A stretch of 64,000 bases of DNA from Herbaspirillum sp. LeCh32-8 (lineage in GTDB: Bacteria; Pseudomonadota; Gammaproteobacteria; Burkholderiales; Burkholderiaceae_D). Where the stretch lies: contig NZ_JAGIPZ010000013.1 in NCBI RefSeq assembly GCF_017814915.1, positions 53,594-117,593 of the forward strand, read 5' to 3'. A program made the translations under genes and the position numbers. Shown piece by piece: positions 1-8,293 of this stretch (positions are counted from its first letter, which is position 1; every line of letters begins with the position of its first letter). The notes beneath the pieces were generated by a model. That model was not told the origin of the DNA. It searched no databases and was given only the letters and a program-made list of their open reading frames with translations.

Positions 1-1
1 C

Positions 2-1591
2 TGCCTCGTCATTGACGACATGCCGACGATGCGCCAGAACATCCGGATGCACCTCGGCCAGCTCGGAGTGACCAAGGTGGATCAGGCCGCCACGCCTGAC
101 GAAGCGATCCGCTTCGTGCAGTCGGGGAATTACGACCTCATCATCTGCGACTACAACCTGAACAAGGAAAGCAACGGCCAGCAGCTGCTGGAGTTCTTCC
201 GCACCCAGAACATGCTCTCGCCGACCTCCATGTTCATCATGGTGACCGCCGAGAGCGGCTACAACCTGGTGGCCAGCGCCGCCGAGTTCCAGCCCGATGC
301 CTACATGCTCAAACCGCTGACGGCCAGCCGCATCGCCGAGCGCGTCGATCGCCTGCTGGAAAAGCAGCACGCCATGCTGCCGGTGACCGAAAAGATGAAG
401 CGCAAGGATTTCGCCGGCGCCATCATCGAGTGCGACAACGTGCTCAAGGCCGCGCCGAAGTGGATCGTCGAGATCATGAAGACCAAGGGCACGCTCCTCA
501 TCGAGCAGCGCCGCATCGACGAGGCGCGCGAGGTCTACCAGCAGGCGCTGGGTATGCGCGACGACCTGGTGTGGGCCAAGATCGGCCTGGCCCGCTGCAA
601 CATCGTGGCCGGCCAGTTGAGTGATGCGCGCACCATCATCCAGGACGTGCTGGCGCAAAACAAGCAGTTCATCGCCGCCTACGACCTGCTGGCGCAGATC
701 GATGAAGCGCAGGGCAACCAGGAAGGCGCGCTCGCCGCGCTGACCACGTCCTCCGAGATCATTCCGTCGGCGCGCCGCAGCCGCCTGGTGGGCGAAGTCG
801 CCTACCGCAGCGGCCACCTCGACCAGGCGCGCGAAGCCTACGACAAGGTGCTCAAGCACACCAAGGGTTCGCTCACCGCGCAACCGACCGACCTGCTGTC
901 GCTGGCCCAAGTGCACGTCGACAGCGGCGATCCGGACCAGGCGCTGCGCCTGCTGGAAAGCGCGCCGCGCCGCTACGAAGAATCCAGCCTGTTCACCTCG
1001 GCCCAGGCAGCGGTGCAAGCGCAAGCCTACGTGCAGCTGGGCGACACCATCTCCGCCCAGCAGGCCTTCGAAGCCGCCAAGCAGGCCGCCGGCAAGGACA
1101 TCTCGGAAGTCGCCACGCTGGCGCTGGCCAAGGCCGCCTTCTCGATGGGCAAGGATGACGAGGGCGCCAAGCTGATCGCCGACGCCATCAAGTCCGACCA
1201 CGAAAACAAGAACCTGCAGACGCTGGCGCGCAAGGTACTGGCCGATACCGGCAAGAATGCGCTGGCCGACGAGCTCATTGACGGCGCCGTCAAGCACTGC
1301 ATGAGCATCATCGCCGAGGCCAACGCGCTCATGCGCAGCGCCAAGCCCGACGAATCGCTGGCCAAGCTGGAAGAGGCGCTCAACAGCATGCCGGAGAACA
1401 CCGGCGTGCTGCTCGCCTCGGCGCAGCTGCACCTGCTGTGGATGAGCCAGCGCGGTTGGAACGACGAGTACGTCAAACGCGTGCGGCGCTACCTCGCCAC
1501 CCTGGACCGCCTGATTCCGGGCAATGACCGTGTCGCCAAGATGCACAAATTCCTGCGCGACACCCTGAGCAAAGTAGCCCCGAAGAGCTGA
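2..1591 (+). CDS. Response regulator with receiver domain and TPR repeats (5' end outside window)
   Basis: The reading frame is open to the left edge and enters as CLVIDDMPTMRQNIR, so the true start lies upstream. The N-terminal ~120 residues are a CheY-like receiver: the acidic pair (IDD), the phospho-acceptor Asp in IICDYNL and the conserved Lys in YMLKPL are all present. The remaining ~400 residues are alpha-helical tetratricopeptide-like repeats (for example the segments with ALGMRDDLVWAKIGLARC and EALNSMPENTGVLLASAQL), which usually mediate protein contacts. There is no DNA-binding or enzymatic output domain, so signalling is probably through binding of a partner. The gene is followed after 2 bases by a small histidine kinase, so the two very likely form one two-component pair. 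The input and target are unknown. Confidence 0.85.
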   Translation, partial: CLVIDDMPTMRQNIRMHLGQLGVTKVDQAATPDEAIRFVQSGNYDLIICDYNLNKESNGQQLLEFFRTQNMLSPTSMFIMVTAESGYNLVASAAEFQPDAYMLKPLTASRIAERVDRLLEKQHAMLPVTEKMKRKDFAGAIIECDNVLKAAPKWIVEIMKTKGTLLIEQRRIDEAREVYQQALGMRDDLVWAKIGLARCNIVAGQLSDARTIIQDVLAQNKQFIAAYDLLAQIDEAQGNQEGALAALTTSSEIIPSARRSRLVGEVAYRSGHLDQAREAYDKVLKHTKGSLTAQPTDLLSLAQVHVDSGDPDQALRLLESAPRRYEESSLFTSAQAAVQAQAYVQLGDTISAQQAFEAAKQAAGKDISEVATLALAKAAFSMGKDDEGAKLIADAIKSDHENKNLQTLARKVLADTGKNALADELIDGAVKHCMSIIAEANALMRSAKPDESLAKLEEALNSMPENTGVLLASAQLHLLWMSQRGWNDEYVKRVRRYLATLDRLIPGNDRVAKMHKFLRDTLSKVAPKS

Positions 1592-1593
1592 CC

Positions 1594-2202
1594 ATGGATC
1601 CCAAGCTTGCCGCGATCATCATTCACGACATCAAGAACTCCCTGGGCGTGCTGGAGGGCGAACTGCGTCGCCTGTCCGACGACGTGCCGCGCGTGCAGCA
1701 GGCGCACGTCACCTGCCTGGCGCTGCAGGAAAAACTGATCGCCTTCCTGACCTTGTACAAGGCCGACTCGCAAGGCCTGCGCGCGCAGGTGGAGGCGGTA
1801 TCGCCGCTGGACTTCCTCGACGCCCTGCTGCGTGAGCACGGCGTGGGCCGCAACGGCAACGGCATCGACGTCAGCATCGACGAGACCGACATGCCGCTGA
1901 TCGGCTTTTTCGACGAGCACCTGGTGGCGCTGGCACTGGAAGCCGCCTGGCAGAACGCCAGCCGCTTCGCGCGCTCGCGCATCGAGCTGGGCTGCCGCAA
2001 GAACCCGCAAGGCGGCGTGATCTTCACGGTGCGCGACGACGGCCCCGGCATCGGCACGCAAGAGAAGAAGCCCTCCACCGGGCTGGGCATGGACCTGTGC
2101 AATGCCATCGCCACCGCCCACAACAAGGAAAACCAGCACGGCGAGGCGCGGCTGTCCAACCATCCGGACGGCGGCGCGCTCTTTGAGCTCTGCCTGCCCT
2201 GA
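1594..2202 (+). CDS. Small soluble histidine kinase
   Basis: This 202-residue protein has no membrane segment or sensor domain. The N terminus holds an H-box (IIHDIKNSLG, His11) and the C-terminal half a GHKL ATPase: an N-box-like segment around ALEAAWQNASRF, a G1 box DDGPGI and a G2 box STGLGMDL. The N-box is atypical because the usual NLxxNA is replaced by AAWQNA, with the Asn kept. It starts 2 bases after the receiver-TPR gene and is presumably its cognate kinase or phosphatase. A kinase this short must take its signal from another protein, perhaps through the TPR region of its partner. A 10-bp stem-loop without a U-tract follows at 2215-2240. The specific role is not recognised. Confidence 0.8.
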   Translation: MDPKLAAIIIHDIKNSLGVLEGELRRLSDDVPRVQQAHVTCLALQEKLIAFLTLYKADSQGLRAQVEAVSPLDFLDALLREHGVGRNGNGIDVSIDETDMPLIGFFDEHLVALALEAAWQNASRFARSRIELGCRKNPQGGVIFTVRDDGPGIGTQEKKPSTGLGMDLCNAIATAHNKENQHGEARLSNHPDGGALFELCLP

Positions 2203-2214
2203 CGCAACATCCCC

Positions 2215-2240
2215 GCTCCTGCAGCAACCGCTGCGGGAGC
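2215..2240. terminator. Stem-loop after the kinase gene
   Basis: GCTCCTGCAG and CTGCGGGAGC pair over 10 bp with one G-T wobble around a 6-base loop, 12 bases after the kinase stop codon. No run of T follows, so if it ends transcription it is not a canonical intrinsic terminator. The remaining ~110 bases before the next gene should hold the promoter of the ABC transporter genes, but no convincing -35/-10 pair was found. Confidence 0.4.
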
Positions 2241-2351
2241 ATGCGTAAAGCGCATATCCAAACCTGAAAACAATCGTTCTGCCGTTCGTCGTTCGTCCTT
2301 AGAGTGTTTGTCTGCACCGCAGACTCCCCCGACACAACAAGAACGGACATC

Positions 2352-3338
2352 ATGGAACGCAGACACTTTCTTCGCCTCGGCGCAGCCTCGCTGGGCGCCG
2401 GCCTGGTGGGCGCCACACCCTTGATCGCACAGGCTGCCCAGGCACCCAAGACCATCCGCCTGGACTATGCCTACTATTCGCCGCCCAGCCTGGTGCTGCG
2501 CAAGTTCGGCTGGCTGGAGGAGGCCCTCAAGGCGCAAGGTACCGAGGTCAAGTGGGTGCTCAGCCAAGGCAGCAACCGCGCGCTCGAATACCTCAACAGC
2601 GACAGCGTCGACTTCGGCAGCACCGCCGGTCTGGCAGCGCTTTTGGCGCGCGCCAACGGCAATCCGATCAAGGCGGTGTACGTCTATTCGCGCCCGGAAT
2701 GGACCGCTCTGGCGGTGTCCAAAGATTCGCCGGTGAAGTCGGTGCGCGAGCTCAAGGGCAAGAAGATCGCTGCTACCAAGGGCACCGACCCCTACCTGTT
2801 CCTGCTGCGTGCGCTGCATGAAAACGGCCTGAAGAAAGGCGACGTCGAGATCGTCCACCTGCAGCATCCGGACGGACGCGTGGCGCTGGAGCAAGGCCGG
2901 GTGGACGCCTGGGCCGGGCTCGATCCGCACCTGGCCGCCAGCGAGCTGGAAGCCGGCTCGCGCCTGATCTATCGCAACGTCAACTTCAACACCTACGGCT
3001 TCCTCAACGTCAGCGATACCTTCGCCGCGCGTCATCCCGAGCAGGTCAGGCAGGTGATCGCCGCTTATGAGAAGGCGCGCGCCTGGATCGCGGCGCATCC
3101 CGACGATACCGTGGCGCTGCTGGCCGAAGAATCCAAGCTGTCGCCGCCGGTGGCGCGCCTGCAATTGAAGCGCAACGATTTCTCGCACCCGCTGATCGGT
3201 CGCGAACACATCGACGCCTTGCGCGCAGCCGCCCCCATCCTGACCGAAGAAGATCTGGTCAAGAGCGGCACCGATCTGCCGCGCACCATCAACGCCCTGA
3301 TCGATCCATCGTACGCGACGGGCGTGGTCAAGGCTTGA
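2352..3338 (+). CDS. Aliphatic sulfonate/taurine-type ABC transporter substrate-binding protein
   Basis: A 328-residue periplasmic binding protein of the SsuA/TauA class. The start at 2352 (MERRHFLRLG) gives an N-terminal leader with an RR motif, a hydrophobic stretch and an AQA cleavage-like site, typical of Tat or Sec export of this family; the frame is open upstream to 2304 but those codons do not look like a leader. The mature part shows family landmarks such as SNRALEYLNSDSVDFG, the LKGKKIAATKGT block and a WAGLDPHLAA segment near the hinge. It precedes a permease gene by about 20 bases, and a second binding protein follows that. The ligand is inferred as an alkanesulfonate or similar organosulfur compound from family only. 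Confidence 0.82.
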   Translation: MERRHFLRLGAASLGAGLVGATPLIAQAAQAPKTIRLDYAYYSPPSLVLRKFGWLEEALKAQGTEVKWVLSQGSNRALEYLNSDSVDFGSTAGLAALLARANGNPIKAVYVYSRPEWTALAVSKDSPVKSVRELKGKKIAATKGTDPYLFLLRALHENGLKKGDVEIVHLQHPDGRVALEQGRVDAWAGLDPHLAASELEAGSRLIYRNVNFNTYGFLNVSDTFAARHPEQVRQVIAAYEKARAWIAAHPDDTVALLAEESKLSPPVARLQLKRNDFSHPLIGREHIDALRAAAPILTEEDLVKSGTDLPRTINALIDPSYATGVVKA

Positions 3339-3360
3339 TGCGATGGACGAGGCCGGCGCC

Positions 3361-4275
3361 ATGAGCACAGCGAAACCCGCCCGCCTGCCGTCGCAGGCGG
3401 CGATCTCTTCGGCTGCGCCGGCCACGACGACGGCGAAGCAAGCGCCGCGCGCGCCGGCAAAAGTGAGCAGAGGCTGGCCGCACGACGACGGCTATCGCCC
3501 CGGCAAACTTACCGGCTGGATCCTGCCGCTGGGCTTCTTCCTGCTGGTGGAACTCGGCGCACACCTGGGGCTGATCCCGGCGCGACTGTTGCCGCCGCCC
3601 AGTGAACTGGCGCAGACCCTGTGGTCGCTGGCGGTGCGCGGCGAGCTGCTACCCCACATCTGGGCCAGCCTGGCGCGCGTGCTGGCCGGCTTCATCATCG
3701 GCAGCGTGTCGGCCGTCGCGTTGGGTCTGCTGGTGGGCACCAGCCGCCGCGCCGAGGCGCTGCTGGAACCGAGCTTCCAAGCCTTGCGCGCGATTCCCAG
3801 CCTGGCATGGATTCCGTTGCTGCTGCTGTGGCTGGGCATCGATGAGACGCCCAAGATCGTGCTCATCGCCATCGGCGCCTTCTTTCCGGTCTACCTGAAC
3901 CTGGTATCCGGCATCCATGACATCGACCACAAGTTGATCGAGGTCGGCACCAGTTCCGGGCTCGGACGCGCGGAGCTGGTGCGGCACATCCTGCTGCCGG
4001 CATCGCTGCCCTACCTGTTCGCCGGCCTGCGCGGCGGCCTGAGCCTGGCCTGGATGTTCCTGGTGGCGGCCGAGTTGATCGCGGCCACACGCGGCGTTGG
4101 CTACCTGCTCTCCGACGGTCGCGAAAGCAGCCGTCCCGACCTGGTGCTGGCGGCCATCCTGGTGCTCGCGCTGCTGGGAAAGCTCAGCGACAGCTTGCTG
4201 CGCCTGGCCGAACGTAACAGCCTGCGCTGGCGCGAAGCGCATCGCATCCCGACTTCTTCGCGCGCCAAATCCTGA
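3361..4275 (+). CDS. ABC transporter permease, SsuC/TauC type
   Basis: An integral inner-membrane permease of about 304 residues with a Ser/Ala/Pro-rich cytoplasmic N-terminal extension of ~50 residues before the first membrane helix (GWILPLGFFLLVELGAHLG). The EAA-type loop that contacts the ATPase lies around VGTSSGLGRAELVRHILL, and the conserved end of helices with AWMFLVAAELI and GYLLSDGRESSRPDL is typical of SsuC. Start 3361 has GAGG 10 bases upstream; an alternative in-frame ATG at 3343 adds six residues. It lies between two binding-protein genes. No ATP-binding subunit gene (SsuB type) is present here, so the ATPase must be supplied from elsewhere. Confidence 0.85.
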   Translation: MSTAKPARLPSQAAISSAAPATTTAKQAPRAPAKVSRGWPHDDGYRPGKLTGWILPLGFFLLVELGAHLGLIPARLLPPPSELAQTLWSLAVRGELLPHIWASLARVLAGFIIGSVSAVALGLLVGTSRRAEALLEPSFQALRAIPSLAWIPLLLLWLGIDETPKIVLIAIGAFFPVYLNLVSGIHDIDHKLIEVGTSSGLGRAELVRHILLPASLPYLFAGLRGGLSLAWMFLVAAELIAATRGVGYLLSDGRESSRPDLVLAAILVLALLGKLSDSLLRLAERNSLRWREAHRIPTSSRAKS

Positions 4276-4306
4276 AGCGCGTTTCCTGACCACCTTCCAT
4301 GACGCC

Positions 4307-5296
4307 ATGAGCAAATCATCTCTCCCCGACCTGCATCGCCGTCGCCTCCTGCAATCTGCTGCGGCCCTGGGCGCGGCCGCCGCGCTGCCCTCCATTACCC
4401 TGGCGCAGGGCAACGGTCGCGCGATCCGCATCGGCTACCAGAAATCCTCGACGCTGCTGACCATCATCAAGAGCAATGGCACGTTGGAAAAACTGCTCGC
4501 GCCCGGCGGCGCCAAGATCAGCTGGCATGAATTTTCCAGCGGCTTGCCGCTCTTGGAAGCGCTCAACGTCGGCGGGGTCGACCTCAGCGCCGACGTCGCC
4601 GACACGGTGCCGGTGTTCGCCCAGGCAGCCGGCGCCAAGCTGACCTACCTGGCGCAAGAGTCGCCTTCGCCGTCGGCCCAGGCGATCGTGGTGCGCGCCG
4701 ACTCGCCCATCCGTACCACGGCCGACCTCAAACGCAAGAAAATCGCCGTCACCAAGGCCGCCGGCGTGCACTACCTGCTGATCGCCACCCTGGAAAAGGC
4801 GGGACTGAAATTTTCCGACGTCGAGGCCGCCTATCTGTCGCCGGCCGACGGCCGCGCCGCATTCGAACGCGGCAGCGTGGACGCCTGGGTCACCTGGGAC
4901 CCTTTCCTGGCCGGCGTGCAGCGGCAATCGCAAGTACGCGTGCTGGCCGACGGCCGCGGCGTTGCCGATTACCAGCGCTACTACCTGGCATCGACGCCGT
5001 TTGCCGACGCCAATCCGGATGTGCTGCGCGCGGTCTTCAATGAACTGCAAAAAACCGGGCAATGGGTCAAGCAGCATCCAAAGGAAGCCGCCGCTTTCCT
5101 CTCGCCCTTGTGGGGACTCGACGCCGACACCATCGAACTGGCCAACGGCCGTCGCAGCTATGAAGTGCGCGCGGTGAAGCTCGATGCGCTGGGAGAACAG
5201 CAGCGCATCGCCGACACGTTCTACGCCGCAGGATTGCTGCCGAAGAAGGTGAATACGGCGGAAGTGGCGATCTGGAAGCCGGCGCAACCGGGCTGA
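4307..5296 (+). CDS. Second sulfonate/taurine-type ABC substrate-binding protein
   Basis: A 329-residue periplasmic binding protein, paralogous to the one at 2352. The chosen ATG starts MSKSSLPDLHRRRLLQ and gives a Tat-like leader (HRRRLLQSAAALGAAAALPS) ending near LAQG. The frame is open upstream into the permease gene, but that part is a shadow. Mature motifs include IRIGYQKSSTLLTIIKSNG, the LKRKKIAVTKAAGVHYLL block and DAWVTWDPFLAGVQ, matching SsuA proteins more closely than the first paralogue does. Two binding proteins sharing one permease suggest either broader ligand range or two ligands. The ligand is not identifiable from the sequence. Confidence 0.83.
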   Translation: MSKSSLPDLHRRRLLQSAAALGAAAALPSITLAQGNGRAIRIGYQKSSTLLTIIKSNGTLEKLLAPGGAKISWHEFSSGLPLLEALNVGGVDLSADVADTVPVFAQAAGAKLTYLAQESPSPSAQAIVVRADSPIRTTADLKRKKIAVTKAAGVHYLLIATLEKAGLKFSDVEAAYLSPADGRAAFERGSVDAWVTWDPFLAGVQRQSQVRVLADGRGVADYQRYYLASTPFADANPDVLRAVFNELQKTGQWVKQHPKEAAAFLSPLWGLDADTIELANGRRSYEVRAVKLDALGEQQRIADTFYAAGLLPKKVNTAEVAIWKPAQPG

Positions 5297-5317
5297 TCCC
5301 GGCGAAGGATGACGAAC

Positions 5318-5470
5318 ATGGATGCACTCGACAAAATCACCCTGGTACTGATGGTTTGCCTGGTAGCGGTGGCCCTGTTGTTCCCGCTGTCCTCCGGCCA
5401 TCTGCCGCAGCGCAAGGAGCGACGCAAAGGTCATGACCGGCACGAGGCGGACGAACAACAGCGCCGCTGA
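5318..5470 (+). CDS. Putative 50-aa single-span membrane peptide
   Basis: An ORF below the usual length cut-off, 21 bases after the binding-protein gene and just ahead of a terminator. It reads MDALDKITLV then a hydrophobic helix of about 19 residues (LMVCLVAVALLFPL) and a strongly charged tail rich in Arg, Lys, His and Glu. AAGG lies 9 bases before the ATG. One transmembrane segment with a basic cytoplasmic tail is inferred. It may be an accessory peptide of the transporter or an unrelated small membrane protein. No family is recognised. Confidence 0.5.
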   Translation: MDALDKITLVLMVCLVAVALLFPLSSGHLPQRKERRKGHDRHEADEQQRR

Positions 5471-5489
5471 CCCAGAGGATCCGGGACGA

Positions 5490-5523
5490 CAAAAAAGCGC
5501 CGCATCAGCGGCGCTTTTTTTTT
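5490..5523. terminator. Bidirectional intrinsic terminator
   Basis: A perfect 8-bp stem (AGCGCCGC / GCGGCGCT, loop ATCA) is flanked by A6 on the left and T9 on the right. It can end the plus-strand transporter operon and the minus-strand osmC transcript. Confidence 0.9.
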
Positions 5524-5551
5524 AATTGGTCGGCCGCGCCGTCCGTATCGC

Positions 5552-5974
5552 CTACACCAGCGTCGCCGTCACCGAAATATCGGCATTCAAGACCTTCGAT
5601 ACCGGGCAGCCCGCCTTGGCGGCTGCCACCGCTTCATTGAATTTCTGTTCATCGCGATCAGTGAGCTCAACCTTGACCACCAGCTGGATAGTGGTGATGG
5701 TGAAGCCGGGATCGGTTTTCTCCAGCGTCAGCGCGGCTTCGGTATCGATGCGCTTGGGGCCGAGCCCTGCCTTGTCCAGGCGCGCCGACAAGTCCATCGA
5801 GAAACAACCTGCATGCGCCGCTGCGATCAACTCTTCGGGGTTGGTGCCCACGCCGTTTTCAAAACGTGTGGAAAAGGAATACTGGGTGTCGGACAGCGTC
5901 TTGCTCTCGGTGCTGAGCGCGCCCTTGCCATCCTTGAGATTGCCGGTCCATACCGCCGATGCCTTGCGTTTCAT
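5552..5974 (-). CDS. osmC: OsmC family peroxiredoxin
   Basis: A 140-residue cytoplasmic thiol peroxidase of the OsmC/Ohr superfamily, reducing organic hydroperoxides. Both peroxidatic and resolving cysteines are visible in GCFSMDLS and GCPVSK. The start MKRKASAVWTG is preferred over an ATG four codons upstream, because GGAGG falls at the right distance inside that four-codon stretch. The pattern TNPEELIAAAHAGC is diagnostic of the OsmC branch rather than Ohr. It is a single-gene unit bounded by the bidirectional terminator at 5490-5523. Osmotic or oxidative regulation is typical of the family but is not shown by the sequence. Confidence 0.9.
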   Translation of the reverse strand: MKRKASAVWTGNLKDGKGALSTESKTLSDTQYSFSTRFENGVGTNPEELIAAAHAGCFSMDLSARLDKAGLGPKRIDTEAALTLEKTDPGFTITTIQLVVKVELTDRDEQKFNEAVAAAKAGCPVSKVLNADISVTATLV

Positions 5975-6359
5975 GTCAGCCTCCATGTCAGGGTCAATGC
6001 GGCCCCGCTTTTGCGCATGGGCCGCGCGAGCTTCTCATCCTGCCCGCAAGCGGCCGGCGCGACGATAGGACAAGCCCTCGGCCATGCGTAGGACTGCGCG
6101 CGACGCATGTCTTGATCACAACGATGAGGCGAAACTGGAAGGAAGAAAGTGCGTGGCCGGGATGGCCGCAGAGCGCAACACAGCGCGCAAAGAGGAGGCA
6201 GAGAAACGGTGAAACGGAGAGACGGTGAAACGCAGAAACGTCAGGCGTGGAGTGCAAATAAAAAAACCGCCGGCAGAGCCGGCGGTAAAACGGACTGGCG
6301 ACGCTCATCCACTAACCGCCGCCTTCCGCGCCAAACTTTTACTGATGCATGAGCTTTGC
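5975..6359. other. Intergenic region between osmC and the Tim44-like gene
   Basis: About 385 bases with no convincing gene. It contains a purine-rich low-complexity patch around 6190-6245 in which GAAACG/GAGACGGTG motifs recur, and the minus-strand terminator described separately. The osmC promoter should lie just right of 5974, but no clear -35/-10 pair was found. Confidence 0.5.
6259..6286 (-). terminator. Intrinsic terminator of the Tim44-like gene
   Basis: ACCGCCGGC and GCCGGCGGT form a perfect 9-bp stem around AGA. On the minus strand it is followed by a run of T, about 75 bases after the stop of the Tim44-like gene. Confidence 0.85.
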
Positions 6360-7304
6360 TCAGGCCGACACAGGATCCACTTGTTGGATACCTGCCAGCA
6401 CCCAGCCGCCTTGACCGGCGGTCGGCTTGGACAGGTTCCAGATCTCGGCGAACTGGGCCGGCGATGCGTTCTGGTCTTCCTTGATGAAGCCGAAGAACTT
6501 CACGCTGGCCACGTGATCGTTGCCCACGGTTTCCACACCCAGGACTTCCGCATCCAGCGACACCACATCAGTGTGGTTGGCTGCAGCGCCGCGTTCCTGG
6601 ATCTGCAGGCGCAGCTCGGCGAACATTTCCGGCGTGGTGAATTCGCGGATGTCATTGATGTCGGCCTTGTCCCATGCCGCTTGCAGGCGGATGAAATAGG
6701 TCTTGGCATTGCGCACGAAACCAACGGTGTCGAAACCGGCCGGCACGCCGTAAGCCACCGCCTCGGCGTTACCGAAACCACCGCCACCGAAGCCGCCTTG
6801 CGGAGCTGCCGGCGGTTGCGCCGGCTCCAGCAGCGAGCCGATCTTGGGGGTCGCGTTGCTGTCGGCAGCGTGGTTGTCATTGGCGCCAGCCCATGCCGGA
6901 CGCGGCTGCGAAGCCTCCGACTTGCGGCGGAACATGCGGTAGATGAACATCGCGGCCATTGCGATCAGGGCGACGGTGAGGATGGTGCTGATCATGCTCG
7001 CCAGGGCGCCGCCCAGGCCGAGGTGCGAGAGCAGCGCGCCCAGGCCGAGGCCCAGCAATGCGCCGCCCAGGATGCCCTTCCACGGGCTGGGCTTGGCTGC
7101 GGCGGGAGCCGCTGCCGGGGCGGCCGGCTTGGCCGCTGCTGCGTTCTGCTGCATCGGTGCGGCCGGGCTTTGCGCCTGGCGGCCTGCGCCCGCGGACTGT
7201 TTGCCGATCGAACCGCCGCCGCCAAGACGCTTGGCTTCGACCGTCGATATGCCAACAGACAGCGTCATCACCGCCACTATCAGCGCGACAAATGCTTTTT
7301 TCAT
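6360..7304 (-). CDS. Tim44-like domain membrane protein
   Basis: A 314-residue envelope protein. The start MKKAFVALIV has AGGAG seven bases upstream; it opens a signal peptide ending near VEA, followed by the family's KRLGGGGSIGKQS segment. An Ala/Pro-rich linker leads to two hydrophobic segments (GILGGALLGLGLGALLSHLG and SMISTILTVALIAMAAMFIY) with a basic stop FRRKSEA. The C-terminal ~150 residues are the Tim44-like fold (FVRNAKTYFIRLQAAWDKAD through VKFFGFIKEDQ), related to mitochondrial Tim44 and MRPL45. Bacterial members are of unknown function; a role in membrane protein handling is only an analogy. It is a monocistronic unit with its own terminator. Confidence 0.85.
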   Translation of the reverse strand: MKKAFVALIVAVMTLSVGISTVEAKRLGGGGSIGKQSAGAGRQAQSPAAPMQQNAAAAKPAAPAAAPAAAKPSPWKGILGGALLGLGLGALLSHLGLGGALASMISTILTVALIAMAAMFIYRMFRRKSEASQPRPAWAGANDNHAADSNATPKIGSLLEPAQPPAAPQGGFGGGGFGNAEAVAYGVPAGFDTVGFVRNAKTYFIRLQAAWDKADINDIREFTTPEMFAELRLQIQERGAAANHTDVVSLDAEVLGVETVGNDHVASVKFFGFIKEDQNASPAQFAEIWNLSKPTAGQGGWVLAGIQQVDPVSA

Positions 7305-7506
7305 TACTATCTCCTGAGATGGAATCTGATGTGATGCGGTCACATCGGCCGTGTTATCTGAACTCTTGATTGCCTGACTGGCGCCGCAATTGGCGACAAA
7401 TGGAGATCGCGTGCGGACATGCGCATGCTGTCGCACGACGCGAAGCCACGGATCAATCAGGAGCGGTTCAGCGGGCGCAGCAAGTCAGTCGCGCGAAGCG
7501 ACAGGA

Positions 7507-7920
7507 TCAGGCCCGGGGAGGACGGCCGGCGAGCGGCAGGAACGGAGGCTGGCTGGCGTCGTCGCTGCGAAGAGCGGGAGCCAGACGGGTGGTTTGCGGC
7601 AGGATGGCCAGCGACTGGATCAGCACCGGCTCGTCGCCGATGCCTGCATGCGTGGAGAAATCTTCGCCATTGTCGGCGTAGGTATTGCTGTCTTCATCGG
7701 CCGCGCCCTTGTCGGCCACGGCATCGTGCTGCTGCACGTCGGCGACGTGATCGACCACGGCAACGGTCTTGTCGACCAGATGCTTGACGGCGATATTGGA
7801 TTGCACCTGCACCGGCGCCGAGAAATCAGTTGCGGCGACCGAGCTGGCGTACGTCAGCACCGCTGCAAATACTTGCACCGGGAACAGACAGATCAGCAGA
7901 AGGACCCACAAACGTTTCAT
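7507..7920 (-). CDS. Small exported protein of unknown function
   Basis: A 137-residue protein with a clear signal peptide (MKRLWVLLLICLFPVQVFAA). The mature part is hydrophilic, rich in Asp, Ala and Val, and has no Cys or recognised domain. The leader and size recall the CzcI-like proteins next to metal-efflux operons, but the mature region does not carry their Cys/His motif, so this is only a weak resemblance. It is convergent with nothing and lies 200 bases upstream of the Tim44-like gene on the same strand. Only a weak GGA precedes the ATG. Confidence 0.55.
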   Translation of the reverse strand: MKRLWVLLLICLFPVQVFAAVLTYASSVAATDFSAPVQVQSNIAVKHLVDKTVAVVDHVADVQQHDAVADKGAADEDSNTYADNGEDFSTHAGIGDEPVLIQSLAILPQTTRLAPALRSDDASQPPFLPLAGRPPRA

Positions 7921-8293
7921 CTAATTTTCCAGCAATGGATGCGAGAAATTATAACAACAAAAATTACGCCGACACGCCGGCGGAGAAATTAATTACAGCT
8001 CCTACTATTGGACCGAAACCGCGATCTTCAAGGGCCGTCGACGCACTGTTACATTTAAAAGCTCATCCGCCGTCGATTTCCCCTCGACGACCTCACGCGG
8101 CAATTTCCCGAGCCGGCCGGATCGCGCCTCGGACAAGTGATTCCGGGCGTCAGCCCCAATTGCGAGCTTATCTTCAGATCAACCGTTTCCCTCATTTGCA
8201 TTGGCGGTTGAATTAGTAGATTATGCGTGAAAATACCACAATAATTCCATCACACGAGACAAATCAGACGAGAGTTCTCTCTGATAAATTCCT
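7921..8293. other. AT-richer intergenic region with divergent promoters
   Basis: About 370 bases between the exported protein (leftward) and the response regulator (rightward), visibly richer in A and T than its surroundings. No gene was found in it. A candidate sigma-70 promoter for the regulator is TTGCAT, a 17-base gap and GATTAT, beginning near 8197. The regulator ATG has no good Shine-Dalgarno sequence. Confidence 0.45.

Noticed and set aside
1623..3425. Long minus-strand open frame opposite the kinase and first binding protein
   Set aside because: It spans two well-supported plus-strand genes, has a compositionally odd His/Arg/Gly-rich translation and no family motif. GC-rich DNA commonly gives such antisense frames.
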